This document shows positions 9,255-18,045 of a stretch of 64,000 nt of DNA, piece by piece. Each line of letters opens with the position of its first letter. Position 1 is the first letter of the stretch. The notes below the pieces were generated by a model that worked only from the letters and a program-made list of their open reading frames with translations, was not told the origin of the DNA and searched no databases. This DNA comes from an uncultured Alphaproteobacteria bacterium (lineage in GTDB: Bacteria > Pseudomonadota > Alphaproteobacteria > RF32 > CAG-239): NCBI GenBank assembly GCA_934254675.1, contig CAKQLP010000003.1, positions 1 to 64,000 of the forward strand. Direction: 5' to 3'. The translations under genes and the position numbers were made by a program.

Positions 9255-9869
9255 ATGAATACATTGCAACCCCGCGACGCTTTAGTGCCTATGGTGATAG
9301 AGCAAACACCTAAAGGCGAGCGTTCGTTTGATATTTTTTCACGTTTGCTGAAAGAACGGATTATTTTTTTAACCGGTGAAGTTAATGATGAAACTTCGGC
9401 TTTGGTTTGCGCTCAACTTTTGTTTTTGGAAGCGGAAAATCCAAAGAAAGATATTTTCTTATATATAAATTCTCCGGGGGGTGTTGTGACTTCCGGCATG
9501 GCTATGTATGACACTATGCAATACATATCTTGCGATGTTGTGACAATTTGCATTGGTCAGGCATGTTCAATGGGGTCATTTTTGCTGGCCGGCGGCGCAA
9601 AGGGCAAACGCTATTCATTGCCAAACTCGCAGATTATGATTCACCAGCCATCGGGCGGAGCCAAAGGACAGGCCGCCGACATTGAAATTCAGGCCAAATT
9701 GATATTGGATTTGCGTAAACGTTTGAACGCCATTTACGCGCAAAACACCGGTCAAAAAATTTCGGTTATTGAACGCGCTATGGACAGAGATAATTTTATG
9801 ACGCCGCAAGAGGCTTTGGATTTTGGTTTGATTGACCATATTATTGCCAACCGCGATGAAGTGAAGTAG
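9255..9869 (+). CDS. clpP: ATP-dependent Clp protease proteolytic subunit
   Basis: The 204-aa ClpP has the normal length. It carries the catalytic triad: Ser105 in GQACSMGSF, His130 in MIHQPSGG, and the Asp of DRDNF near residue 179. It assembles as a tetradecameric serine peptidase chamber and degrades substrates unfolded by ClpX, encoded 7 bp downstream. SD AAGGATG precedes the ATG. No trigger factor gene (tig) is directly upstream. Confidence 0.97.
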   Translation: MNTLQPRDALVPMVIEQTPKGERSFDIFSRLLKERIIFLTGEVNDETSALVCAQLLFLEAENPKKDIFLYINSPGGVVTSGMAMYDTMQYISCDVVTICIGQACSMGSFLLAGGAKGKRYSLPNSQIMIHQPSGGAKGQAADIEIQAKLILDLRKRLNAIYAQNTGQKISVIERAMDRDNFMTPQEALDFGLIDHIIANRDEVK

Positions 9870-9876
9870 GTGAGAG

Positions 9877-11151
9877 ATGAGTGACGAAAACAACGATGAA
9901 ATTTTGCATTGTTCTTTTTGCGGTAAAAGCCAAAAAGAAGTGAAAAAGCTGGTTGCCGGACGTGGCGTGTATATTTGTAATGAATGTATAGATGTTTGCC
10001 ATTCCATTATGGAAGAAGAGCCGGAATTGAGCGGAGAGAATAAAAAAGCTTCGGCGGATGAGCCGTTAATGAACAGTTTGCCAACGCCGTCAAAAATTAA
10101 AGAGTTTTTGGATGAATACGTCATTGGTCAGGATTATGCCAAAAAAGTGCTGTCCGTGGCGGTTTATAACCACTATAAGCGCTTGAACAACCCTAAAAAA
10201 GATGAAGTGGATATAACCAAATCAAACGTGATTTTGATTGGTTCCACCGGTTGCGGAAAAACTCTGTTGGCGCAGACTTTGGCTAAAATTTTGAATGTGC
10301 CGTTTGCTATTGCCGACGCCACCACCTTAACCGAAGCCGGTTATGTGGGCGAAGACGTGGAAAACATTGTTTTGAAACTGGTGCAAAACGCTAATTACGA
10401 CATTGAAAAAGCGCAACGCGGCATCATTTATATTGATGAAATTGATAAAATATCCCGTAAAGGCGACGGCCCGTCCATCACTCGAGATGTTTCGGGTGAG
10501 GGCGTGCAACAGGCTTTGCTGAAAATTATTGAGGGTACAGTGGCCAATGTTCCTCCGCAAGGCGGTCGTAAACATCCACAACAGGAATTTTTGCACGTTG
10601 ACACCAAAAATATTCTGTTTATATGCGGTGGAGCTTTTGCCGGTTTGGAAAAAATTGTGGAAAAACATGGCGCGGAAGGCACAAATTCTATCGGTTTTGG
10701 GGCAAAGGTAGAAAAAGACGAAAAAACAGTCGGGCAGATTTTGAAAGACGTGCGCCCGGAAGATTTAATTAAGTATGGTCTTATTCCGGAATTTACCGGT
10801 CGTGTTCCAGTTATTGCCACTTTAGATGACTTGAATGAAGACGCGCTGATTAAGGTTTTGACCGAACCGAAAAATGCCTTAGTCAGTCAATATGCCTCAT
10901 TGTTTGGTATGGATGATGTTAAATTAACGATAACGCCGGAAGCTTTGCGCGCGATTGCCAAAAAAGCTATTGAACGCAAGACCGGAGCTCGTGGATTGCG
11001 GGCGATTATGGAAGAAATTCTGATGGAATGGATGTATGAACTTCCGGATGAAAAAGATATTTCTGAAATCGTTATTGATGAAAAAGTTATCACCGAAGGG
11101 GCAAAGCCAAAGTTGGTGAAACATCAAGCAGAAGAAAAAAAATCCGCTTAA
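9877..11151 (+). CDS. clpX: ATP-dependent Clp protease ATP-binding subunit ClpX
   Basis: The 424-aa ClpX has the N-terminal C4 zinc-binding domain (CSFCGKS and CNECIDVC), the Walker A motif GSTGCGKT (Pro of the usual GPTG replaced by Ser), Walker B IIYIDEID, and the sensor and RKTGARGLR region near the C-terminus. It unfolds tagged substrates and feeds them to ClpP. It forms an operon with clpP (7-bp gap). Confidence 0.97.
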   Translation: MSDENNDEILHCSFCGKSQKEVKKLVAGRGVYICNECIDVCHSIMEEEPELSGENKKASADEPLMNSLPTPSKIKEFLDEYVIGQDYAKKVLSVAVYNHYKRLNNPKKDEVDITKSNVILIGSTGCGKTLLAQTLAKILNVPFAIADATTLTEAGYVGEDVENIVLKLVQNANYDIEKAQRGIIYIDEIDKISRKGDGPSITRDVSGEGVQQALLKIIEGTVANVPPQGGRKHPQQEFLHVDTKNILFICGGAFAGLEKIVEKHGAEGTNSIGFGAKVEKDEKTVGQILKDVRPEDLIKYGLIPEFTGRVPVIATLDDLNEDALIKVLTEPKNALVSQYASLFGMDDVKLTITPEALRAIAKKAIERKTGARGLRAIMEEILMEWMYELPDEKDISEIVIDEKVITEGAKPKLVKHQAEEKKSA

Positions 11152-11204
11152 CATAAGAATGAATAGGTAAAGAAGCCCCGGCGATAATAAAACGACGGGG
11201 CTTA

Positions 11205-11238
11205 AAAAAAGAGGTTGAATTTCTTCAACCTCTTTTTT
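11205..11238. terminator. bidirectional terminator, same stem as at 15716-15749
   Basis: AAAAAAGAGGTTGAA pairs with TTCAACCTCTTTTTT over a 4-nt loop. It can end both clpX (plus) and the Cys-rich gene at 11259-13664 (minus). A weaker GC hairpin (AAGCCCCG/CGGGGCTT, 11173-11203) precedes it. The stem is identical to the one after the sister gene at 14003-15706, so the duplication that made this gene pair included the terminator. Confidence 0.85.
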
Positions 11239-11258
11239 GTGGTTACTTTAGTGCTAGA

Positions 11259-13664
11259 CTATTCATTACCTAGCCTATAATAGCAAACAGCACACTTTTT
11301 AACAGATCTTGGAACTAGAATAGCTTTGTCAAAAGTGTCCGTCTCATTAATATCTCCACTTTCCAAAAGAGTTCGCTGTAATCTTTTACAAGCACTTTCT
11401 TTGTTTTCTCCGCTGTTAACCCATGTGTTATACATATACATCTCATCTGTTTCAATAGGTATTCCTAAATTTCTAAGTTGTACATCGTTTGGAGTATCTT
11501 TTTCACACTTGCTAAGTTCAGCAGTATAACATTTTAAATTTGAACAAGGAACTGTAACTTGTTGGAAGTTAGTATAAAGAGATCCATCTTCATATTCTGT
11601 TTTTTGTTTTTCAGAAAAATAGTCGCCAAAGTTTGCGCAAGTTTTAGTTGAACATTCGCTTCCCGGTAATTCTGTATAGTTTGAAGCAGTATCAAAACCA
11701 TCTTCAAATATATAGATTGCACCATCTTTATGAACATAGCCAGATTTGAAACCCATAGGCAAAGCTCTATCATTTTTATTTTTATGTTCTTTCATATAGT
11801 TATTTACCTTGTCATAATAACTAACAGAGGTAGCCTCATCAGGACCATAAGGACTATATATTTTTTTTGTTTTACAGCTAGGGAAATAACCTGCATAATT
11901 AAATACATCTCCTCTAACCAAGTCTATCTGTCCCAATAGATCACTTGGTACATAATAACCTGTAAAGATATTTGATAAAATATTTCGAGAGGCACCTGCA
12001 AATGAAAAGTAGGCATAGTCGCACCCTCCACCATTTAAACTAGTTGTTATATACCAATGTGTAGAAGATATATAATAGAAAGATTCTTGGTGTGTATTAA
12101 GAACATTAATTCTTCCATCATTATAATATGGTGGGTAAACAACTGTACCATGAGCATGAGAAATATCATTTGCATCCTTACTTTGTTCGGCTAATCCAGA
12201 TTTCAAACGGATTACAGGATATATTGTAGGCAAAGAACCAATATATTGATACTGCTTTTCTCCATCAAAAGGAATATTTATCTCTTTATAAGTTAAATCC
12301 GAAATATAATTATCATTATCCGCAAAGGCGTATTCGTAATCAGAATTTTCCTTTCTCTTCGAACTCAAAGTTTCATAGTTGGAAAAACTATAAACTTCAT
12401 GATTGCCTTTATTTTTTGGCGTAATTTTTAATTTCAAATTATAGGAATTAAGCGATGGTGTATAACCAATAGCTAATAATTCTTCATCAGAAGCTATAGA
12501 ATCTTTTGTCAAACCCAAAAGTTTAGCTATTTTACAGACATCATCACTCTCATCCTCACACTCATCATCCTTGTCAGCTAATTTAACAGGTGAAATACTA
12601 TTTACTCCATTAGTATAAGAAATGTCCGCGCATTTTGATGGACGAGTAACGTATCCCCACTCATAAAGATGTCCTAGAGGGTCACTACCCGTTGATACGT
12701 TCCAAAGAAGTGCTGGACACACATTATTAGTTGATGTATTTCCCCAACTTTGACCATCAGTATCATTACATTTATCCATTTCCTCATAAGGGCCGGCGCA
12801 TTTAACTTTGGCGTAAATGGTGTATGTGTCATATTTAGGCGAGTTGTTAGGAGTATTTTTAGGCGTGCAAGTACCGCAAGGAGCGTTGCTGGCGATGACA
12901 GATTTATTTTCTGTAAAGGTGTTGTTTTTGGTATCGCAATCGGCTTTCGCAACCAAGCCTTGCTGTTTACAAGTTTTCAGCGTGCAAGTACCGCAAGGAG
13001 CGTCACTGGCGGTGACAGATTTATTTTCTGTAAAAGTGTGGGTTCTGGTATCGCAATCGGCTTTCGCAACCAAATTTTGCTGTTTACATGTTTTGGTTGA
13101 GGAAGGATCGGTAGAGCAGATATAACAATCCCCTTCCTTGAGGCTTTTTCCAATCTTTTTCTTTGTGGCGCCGTCCTGGCAAGTTGGATTTGGACTGGAG
13201 CCAGGGTAAAGGTCATTGCAAGTGTTATATTGACAATACCAGTGTGAACCTTGTTTATCGACACATTCTTTACAATCGCCGTGAATATCGTTTTGGGTAC
13301 GATTATAAAGAGGAGAACATTTATCTATTTTTGTTAGGTAATAACATCCTGTGTCGGCATCATAGTTGCATTTTTCATTCTTTTGTCTTGTTTTTTCACA
13401 TTCTTCTTGAGTGAGCTTGCATCTTTTATAAGCGCAGACGCCAGATTTATAGCATTCTTCATAGGTCTTGTTATACCAGCTTGTGTCATTGCAATCTTTA
13501 TGGTCACATGGAATTACTGTGCTGTTAGCTTCCGGCATATTTGTATCACCTTGACCACAATCTTCGGAGTCCGGCAAAAAACACACCCGAGCCGAAGCGG
13601 TTGTGACACACAGGAAACAACATATAACTGCTAGGTTGAGTATTCTTAGATATTTTTTAATCAT
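11259..13664 (-). CDS. Cys-rich secreted protein, long paralogue
   Basis: This 801-aa protein has a signal peptide (about residues 1-25, ending ASA), then a Cys-rich region with spaced CxxC-type cysteines reminiscent of EGF-like or disulfide-stapled surface proteins. Residues about 26-190 are nearly identical to the divergent sister gene at 14003-15706. Two tandem 39-residue repeats (KTCKQQxLVAKADCDT...) follow. The remaining ~500 residues are less Cys-rich, with pseudopilin-like or adhesin-like Tyr/Ser-rich sequence, and differ entirely from the sister. SD GGGGA precedes the ATG. No family recognised; an exported surface or matrix protein is the inference. Confidence 0.6.
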   Translation of the reverse strand: MIKKYLRILNLAVICCFLCVTTASARVCFLPDSEDCGQGDTNMPEANSTVIPCDHKDCNDTSWYNKTYEECYKSGVCAYKRCKLTQEECEKTRQKNEKCNYDADTGCYYLTKIDKCSPLYNRTQNDIHGDCKECVDKQGSHWYCQYNTCNDLYPGSSPNPTCQDGATKKKIGKSLKEGDCYICSTDPSSTKTCKQQNLVAKADCDTRTHTFTENKSVTASDAPCGTCTLKTCKQQGLVAKADCDTKNNTFTENKSVIASNAPCGTCTPKNTPNNSPKYDTYTIYAKVKCAGPYEEMDKCNDTDGQSWGNTSTNNVCPALLWNVSTGSDPLGHLYEWGYVTRPSKCADISYTNGVNSISPVKLADKDDECEDESDDVCKIAKLLGLTKDSIASDEELLAIGYTPSLNSYNLKLKITPKNKGNHEVYSFSNYETLSSKRKENSDYEYAFADNDNYISDLTYKEINIPFDGEKQYQYIGSLPTIYPVIRLKSGLAEQSKDANDISHAHGTVVYPPYYNDGRINVLNTHQESFYYISSTHWYITTSLNGGGCDYAYFSFAGASRNILSNIFTGYYVPSDLLGQIDLVRGDVFNYAGYFPSCKTKKIYSPYGPDEATSVSYYDKVNNYMKEHKNKNDRALPMGFKSGYVHKDGAIYIFEDGFDTASNYTELPGSECSTKTCANFGDYFSEKQKTEYEDGSLYTNFQQVTVPCSNLKCYTAELSKCEKDTPNDVQLRNLGIPIETDEMYMYNTWVNSGENKESACKRLQRTLLESGDINETDTFDKAILVPRSVKKCAVCYYRLGNE
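12860..13093 (-). repeat. two tandem 117-bp in-frame repeats
   Basis: Within the long Cys-rich gene two consecutive units of 39 codons (KTCKQQNLVAKADCDT... and KTCKQQGLVAKADCDT...) each contribute a CGTCT-type Cys pair. Their nucleotide sequences are almost the same, which implies recent duplication and potential for copy-number change. Confidence 0.8.
13107..13600. repeat. inverted repeat arm A (N-terminus of the Cys-rich gene)
   Basis: About 495 bp that is nearly identical, in opposite orientation, to 14064-14557. It encodes the mature N-terminal Cys-rich domain starting at RVCFLPDSEDCGQG. Only a few substitutions are visible between arms, whereas both flanks (signal peptides inside, C-terminal parts outside) differ. 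This pattern fits gene conversion or inversion through the arms. Confidence 0.85.
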
Positions 13665-13736
13665 CGATTTTCCCCTAATTAAATTTACCCAATCTCAGAC
13701 CTAACATTTTGTTTTAGCCTGATTTATCTTGATAAA

Positions 13737-13774
13737 AACTGTCCCTAAAAAACGACCGTTTTTTAGGGACAGTT
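13737..13774. repeat. perfect palindrome, GTCC-AAAAACG family, copy 1
   Basis: Two 18-bp arms (inner part CTGTCCCTAAAAAACG) are separated by 2 nt (AC). It lies about 75 nt upstream of the start codon of the minus-strand Cys-rich gene, so it would be a hairpin in that mRNA leader or a DNA-binding site. Related copies are at 13892-13927, 62256-62301 and 62398-62437. Confidence 0.85.
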
Positions 13775-13822
13775 AAATGAAAGAATTTTTGAAATAGAGG
13801 ATTGTTACACTTTTATGAATAA

Positions 13823-13874
13823 ATTAATGAATTTCCGATAGTTTCTTGCAAAAAAATAAACTTTATGCTATCCT
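13823..13874. promoter_or_regulatory. possible overlapping divergent promoters
   Basis: TTGCAA at 13846-13851 is self-complementary and can serve as -35 for both directions. On plus, TATCCT at 13869-13874 follows after 17 nt. On minus, ATTAAT at 13828-13823 follows after 17 nt. The rest of the 338-bp intergenic region (13665-14002) holds the two palindromes and no gene. Confidence 0.35.
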
Positions 13875-13891
13875 AAAATCGGTAGATAAAT

Positions 13892-13927
13892 GTGTCCATT
13901 TTAAACGGTCGTTTTTTTGGGACAGTT
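13892..13927. repeat. imperfect palindrome, GTCC-AAAAACG family, copy 2
   Basis: GTGTCC...AAACG-GT-CGTTTTTTTGGGACA: the outer GTCC/GGAC and inner AAACG/CGTTT parts pair, with mismatches between. It sits about 76 nt upstream of the plus-strand Cys-rich start codon, mirroring copy 1 on the other side of the intergenic region. Confidence 0.6.
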
Positions 13928-14002
13928 TTAAACCGTGAAATAGCCTGATTTCCTGCGACACAGGACAGTGTTAAAATATAAAAAATATTTAGGAGACTAA
14001 AA

Positions 14003-15706
14003 ATGATACAACGATGTTTAATTTTATTACTGACAGTCCTGTGTTTGGGAGCATCTAATGTCTCAGCTCGGGTGTGTTTTTTGCCGGACTCCGAAGATTG
14101 CGGTCAAGGTAATACAAATATGCCGGAAGCTAACAGCACAGTAATTCCGTGTGACCATAAAGATTGCAATGACACAAGCTGGTATAACAAGACCTATGAA
14201 GAATGCTATAAATCTGGCGTCTGCGCTTATAAAAGATGCAAGCTCACTCAAGAAGAATGTGAAAAAACAAGACAAAAGAATGAAAAATGCAACTATGATG
14301 CCGACACAGGATGTTATTACCTAACAAAAATAGATAAATGTTCTCCTCTTTATAATCGTACCCAAAACGATATTCACGGCGATTGTAAAGAATGTGTCGA
14401 TAAACAAGGTTCACACTGGTATTGTCAATATAACACTTGCAATGACCTTTACCCTGGCTCCAGTCCAAATCCAACTTGCCAGGACGGCACCACAAAGAAA
14501 AAGATTGGAAAAAGCCTCAAGGAAGGGGATTGTTATATCTGCTCTACCGATCCTAATGCAGAGACCTGTGACACCTATCAAGATGAAGAAAAAATTGGAA
14601 TTGATAGAGGTTGCTGGGAATGCAAGCCATGTCCGTCAGACAGAACTAAATTCAAATGCACTCAAAAAATTCGTGAAGGCTATGAAATCAAAAACGGCGT
14701 CTGCCAAATCTCTTCCCAAACCCAAACATGTAATCCTGATGTTGGCGAATATGTTTCCAAAGACTTTTGTCAGGAGGGGTATTATGATAAATGTTACGAT
14801 TGCGACAACAATGTAAAATGTGATTTAGATACCACATCAAAATGCTACAAAATTAATTGTAGTACTTTAACAGAACAGGGATTTGATTGGTATGATGATC
14901 AACGCCAATGCGAGGAAAGCACTCATCAAAATTGCAAATTAGATAAAGGGTTTGGTTGTTATTATTCAGAGACTGTCCAAGTAACTTGCCAAGAAAAAGA
15001 TGGATTGTTTGCGACAGAAGCGGAGTGCGAAAAATTTGGTATAGGTGGTTCTGCTCGTTGCACAAAAGAAAATAATTGTTACCGACCGGATGAATTTAGA
15101 ATTATAGTTGATTGGGACGGAGATCCTGATGATGCATTCGGCAATGCTGACTTTTTTGCCTTTGTTTTAACAAATGGAAGTTCAACCATTGATATACGTC
15201 CTTATGATAAATCAGCATATGCAAATATATCATCCTCCTATTCTTTTGGTAAAATGTATAGTGTAAATGTCGGAACCTATAAAATAAAAATTAGGGGGGC
15301 TCATATGAGATATGTTGCATATTGTGAATATGGTGCTTGTGAATATAATACTACTGAATTACTAAAGAGTTGCAGATCTTATACAAGCGCTCTTCCGACA
15401 TCTGTGCCTAATATTCAAGACTTGAAGTGTCAATATATAGAGAATTTTGAAATGACAGATGCTGATGGCAATAAATTAGCCTCTTTTGATCCTAGAAATC
15501 AAAAAGATGGGGTGGATTATCCTTTAACCTTGGAGCCTGAAGCTTGCGCTTACTACTATGGTTCTTCATATGGTGAGAACTACACAAAAACGATTGCCAC
15601 TCCATCATATACATCTACCTATACATTTAAGGGAGGAATAACATATTATGTTAATTTACCAACAAAATCGTTAAATAGTTATTATAAATGTTTAGAAATA
15701 AAATAA
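14003..15706 (+). CDS. Cys-rich secreted protein, short paralogue
   Basis: This 567-aa protein has its own signal peptide (about residues 1-22, ending VSA), different from that of the sister gene, followed by the shared Cys-rich domain beginning RVCFLPDSEDCGQG (residues about 23-187). It then has a further Cys-rich stretch of CxxC pairs (about 188-365) and a C-terminal domain without resemblance to the long paralogue, containing FRIIVDWDGDPDDAFG. SD AGGAG precedes the ATG. It is divergent from its sister and ends at an identical terminator. The function is unknown; export and disulfide bonding are inferred from the sequence. Confidence 0.6.
   Translation: MIQRCLILLLTVLCLGASNVSARVCFLPDSEDCGQGNTNMPEANSTVIPCDHKDCNDTSWYNKTYEECYKSGVCAYKRCKLTQEECEKTRQKNEKCNYDADTGCYYLTKIDKCSPLYNRTQNDIHGDCKECVDKQGSHWYCQYNTCNDLYPGSSPNPTCQDGTTKKKIGKSLKEGDCYICSTDPNAETCDTYQDEEKIGIDRGCWECKPCPSDRTKFKCTQKIREGYEIKNGVCQISSQTQTCNPDVGEYVSKDFCQEGYYDKCYDCDNNVKCDLDTTSKCYKINCSTLTEQGFDWYDDQRQCEESTHQNCKLDKGFGCYYSETVQVTCQEKDGLFATEAECEKFGIGGSARCTKENNCYRPDEFRIIVDWDGDPDDAFGNADFFAFVLTNGSSTIDIRPYDKSAYANISSSYSFGKMYSVNVGTYKIKIRGAHMRYVAYCEYGACEYNTTELLKSCRSYTSALPTSVPNIQDLKCQYIENFEMTDADGNKLASFDPRNQKDGVDYPLTLEPEACAYYYGSSYGENYTKTIATPSYTSTYTFKGGITYYVNLPTKSLNSYYKCLEIK
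14064..14557. repeat. inverted repeat arm B (N-terminus of the Cys-rich gene)
   Basis: Partner of 13107-13600 in opposite orientation. Recombination between the arms would flip the ~460 bp between them, which holds both signal peptides, both leaders and the promoters, while keeping both reading frames intact. Confidence 0.85.
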
Positions 15707-15715
15707 GCTACCAAC

Positions 15716-15749
15716 AAAAAAGAGGTTGAAGAAATTCAACCTCTTTTTT
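15716..15749. terminator. bidirectional terminator
   Basis: AAAAAAGAGGTTGAA pairs perfectly with TTCAACCTCTTTTTT over a 4-nt loop. It ends the plus-strand Cys-rich gene and the minus-strand gene at 15769-16608. The stem is identical to that at 11205-11238. Confidence 0.85.
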
Positions 15750-15768
15750 GTGTAAGATCAGAGAACTT

Positions 15769-16608
15769 TTACTTGTTCTTTGAATAAATAGAAAATTCTC
15801 CGTTGTTTCGAGTGAGCAGGATATCTCCCTTCATACAAGCAAAGTCAAACCCTTGCTCAAAAGAAGCATCAGAATACAGCGTGCCGTCAAACTCGTATAA
15901 AAAGAATTTGTCTCCACGGCGTACGGCAAATGTCCGATGCTTTTCAGAAAGAATGTATCCATCGTCAGCTTCAACAGAAAGCCATTGCTTGTTTTCAACT
16001 AACAGATGCGCCAGTCTGTCTGATACGGAAAAACAAAGCGCAAAGTGGCTGGTTTTGCTTGGAATGACTTTGATGAAGCCGCCGGCAATAAAGTTTCCGT
16101 CAGTCAACGAGTAAAGCTCATAGCTTCCGGCTTGGCCGCAGACAATAAAGTCAAAGCCAAAGTCCAAGCTTTTTTCCGGCAAAATAAGCTCCTCCAAAGT
16201 GATTTCCGTGCCGCAAGCTTTGAATATGCGCCAGCACTTTTCTGTTTTAACGGCAAAAAAGTGTCGGTGGCGGATAACTTCAAAACCGTGCAACTCCAAT
16301 AAAATGGATGAACCATTCCACAAAATAACGTGACAAAGGCCGTTCATTTCTGAAATCAGCAGGATGTTTTGGCGAAAACGGATGATTTTTACCGGCGCTT
16401 CTTTGCTCGAAAGCATGCGGAACAACTCTTTCCCCGCAAGGGAGTAAACTTTATCCGGCGTAAAAATAAGTCCGCTCTCGTTTTCTACTCTCAGATATTT
16501 CAAATCCGTGTCAAACACAGATTTCTTGCGGTTTAAATCGTACAAACGAAACCGACCATCGCACTCGCACAAAACAAGTCCTTCTTCCTGATAAATTTCA
16601 TAATCCAT
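15769..16608 (-). CDS. unknown protein with beta-propeller-like repeats
   Basis: From the ATG at 16608 the protein has 279 aa (MDYEIYQEEG...), with recurring beta-strand patterns (FRLYDLNRKK, KFFLYEFDGT, GEFSIYSK) that resemble WD40 or kelch-like blades. No signal peptide or membrane helix is seen. An ATG 11 codons upstream is in frame but would start inside the likely transcription start region. There is no SD, and the codon use (CTT, CTG, TTC, ATC, AAC) differs from the neighbours. A consensus promoter lies upstream. The same traits occur in the genes at 30176 and 44626. Function unknown. Confidence 0.55.
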   Translation of the reverse strand: MDYEIYQEEGLVLCECDGRFRLYDLNRKKSVFDTDLKYLRVENESGLIFTPDKVYSLAGKELFRMLSSKEAPVKIIRFRQNILLISEMNGLCHVILWNGSSILLELHGFEVIRHRHFFAVKTEKCWRIFKACGTEITLEELILPEKSLDFGFDFIVCGQAGSYELYSLTDGNFIAGGFIKVIPSKTSHFALCFSVSDRLAHLLVENKQWLSVEADDGYILSEKHRTFAVRRGDKFFLYEFDGTLYSDASFEQGFDFACMKGDILLTRNNGEFSIYSKNK

Positions 16609-16645
16609 ACAGAAAAATTTTAAAATTATACAAAAAAACATCTAA

Positions 16646-16674
16646 ATTATAGCTTTTGCAAGAGATGCTGTCAA
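16646..16674 (-). promoter_or_regulatory. consensus sigma70 promoter
   Basis: On the minus strand TTGACA and TATAAT are both perfect matches to consensus, separated by exactly 17 nt. It drives the gene at 15769-16608 through a short AU-rich leader of about 30-35 nt without SD. Confidence 0.75.
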
Positions 16675-16680
16675 TCATAA

Positions 16681-16703
16681 AAAAAAAGAGGCCGAAGCCC
16701 CTT
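16681..16703 (-). terminator. terminator after accD
   Basis: Read on the minus strand, AAGGGGC-TTCG-GCCTCTT forms a UUCG-capped hairpin (one G-U pair) followed by a T-run. It follows the accD stop at 16730. Confidence 0.7.
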
Positions 16704-16729
16704 ATTCTTTTTTATCTGTTTTCTGGAGT

Positions 16730-17581
16730 TTATTTGATATTTGCGGTTAAAACGCTTAAAACCTTAACCAGTTCTTCTTTCATGTGCGTCCGATCAACCA
16801 CAATATCTACCATTCCGTGTTCCAACAGATATTCCGCCCGTTGGAAGCCTTCTGGCAATTTTTCATGAATGGTTTGTTCAATAACACGCTGTCCGGCAAA
16901 ACCGATTAAACATCCTTTCTCTGCAATATTGACATCTCCAAGCATGGCAAACGACGCCGAAACGCCGCCAGTCGTCGGATCTGTTAATATAGATATAAAA
17001 GGAATGCCGGCCTCTTTTAATTCATTAATGGCCGCTGTTGTCCGCGCCATTTGCATCAGCGACAGCATGCCTTCTTGCATACGCGCTCCGCCGGAAGCGG
17101 CAACGGTGATTAACGGCTCTTTGTTTTCCAACGCCAATTTTGCGGCTTTTACAATACCCTCACCAACGGCAATACCCATTGAACCGCCCATAAACGAAAA
17201 ATCCATAGCCGCGACAACGCTGGAAATTCCACCGATTTTTCCATGCGCAACCTGAATAGCGTCTTCACATCCGGTTTTTTTTCGATTGCTTTTCAGACGG
17301 TCGATATATTTTTGAATATCCTTAAATTTCAGCGGATCATCTTGAATAATCGGTAAATCGATTAAGTCATACTTTTCATCATCAAACAAAAGTCTGAAAC
17401 GCTTTTCCACATACAAACGGAGATGGTGTCCGCAAGCTGTGCAAACATAATGGGAATCTTTCAGCTCTTTGGAAAACAGCATTTGATTGCAATTCGGACA
17501 TCTTACCCATAAATTATCAGCAATTTCTTTCGGGGTTGTTTTTTTTATTTTCGGACGGACGATTTCTGTCAGCCAGTTCAT
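16730..17581 (-). CDS. accD: acetyl-CoA carboxylase carboxyltransferase subunit beta
   Basis: The 283-aa AccD starts the fatty-acid pathway by transferring the carboxyl group from biotin to acetyl-CoA, together with AccA. The N-terminal C4 zinc ribbon (CPNCNQ and CTACGHH) is at about residues 28-52. The crotonase-fold carboxyltransferase motifs include GGSMGIAVGEG and SGGARMQEG. SD AAGGA precedes the ATG. The ATG overlaps the stop of the LapA-like gene by 4 nt, so the two are coupled. Confidence 0.95.
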   Translation of the reverse strand: MNWLTEIVRPKIKKTTPKEIADNLWVRCPNCNQMLFSKELKDSHYVCTACGHHLRLYVEKRFRLLFDDEKYDLIDLPIIQDDPLKFKDIQKYIDRLKSNRKKTGCEDAIQVAHGKIGGISSVVAAMDFSFMGGSMGIAVGEGIVKAAKLALENKEPLITVAASGGARMQEGMLSLMQMARTTAAINELKEAGIPFISILTDPTTGGVSASFAMLGDVNIAEKGCLIGFAGQRVIEQTIHEKLPEGFQRAEYLLEHGMVDIVVDRTHMKEELVKVLSVLTANIK

Positions 17582-18018
17582 TGGTTATCCTTTCTTGAAA
17601 ATTTGGATTTTATATTGCTTAGCCAAGCTTTAATTTTGTTTGTTTTGGCTTGTTTGGCAATTTGCTGCGCCTCGGCTTGCGCTTTGGCACGCTGTTCTTG
17701 CAAACCGGCAATATTTTGCTTTAATCCGCTTACGGTTTCATTCAGCTTTTCATGCTCTTTATTCAAGGCCTTGTTTGTTTTACGCTGTATTTTTAGCTCA
17801 CGCCGCATCGGCGCCGCATCAAACCAAGAATTGATTTTGCCCCACACATAACCGTAAAGCAAAAAAGAAAAAAGCAAAAGTTTTGTGTTTACATGAACTT
17901 CGCTTTCTAAAGGCCAAAGAGAAAAAACAAGACCGTCTTCGCCGACCTGAGCGTTGTAAATACCCCAAACGGCAATAAAAACTAAAGGTATTTCAAAAAT
18001 ATAATGTAACAGTTTCAT
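17578..18018 (-). CDS. LapA-like (DUF1049) membrane protein
   Basis: The 146-aa protein has two hydrophobic segments (about residues 8-22 and 46-62) followed by a coiled coil and a basic tail. This is the architecture of the LapA domain family, which in Alphaproteobacteria is commonly encoded next to ihfB, as here. LapA homologues have been linked to lipopolysaccharide assembly and its regulation. It lies between ihfB and accD on one strand. Confidence 0.7.
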   Translation of the reverse strand: MKLLHYIFEIPLVFIAVWGIYNAQVGEDGLVFSLWPLESEVHVNTKLLLFSFLLYGYVWGKINSWFDAAPMRRELKIQRKTNKALNKEHEKLNETVSGLKQNIAGLQEQRAKAQAEAQQIAKQAKTNKIKAWLSNIKSKFSRKDNQ

Positions 18019-18045
18019 GGCTTTTCTCCTTATAAAAGAGTGCCG

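Noticed and set aside
12674..12952. alternative-frame ORFs in the Cys-rich genes
   Set aside because: They overlap the long frames with signal peptides and carry no SD; duplicates appear only because the inverted arms are repeated.
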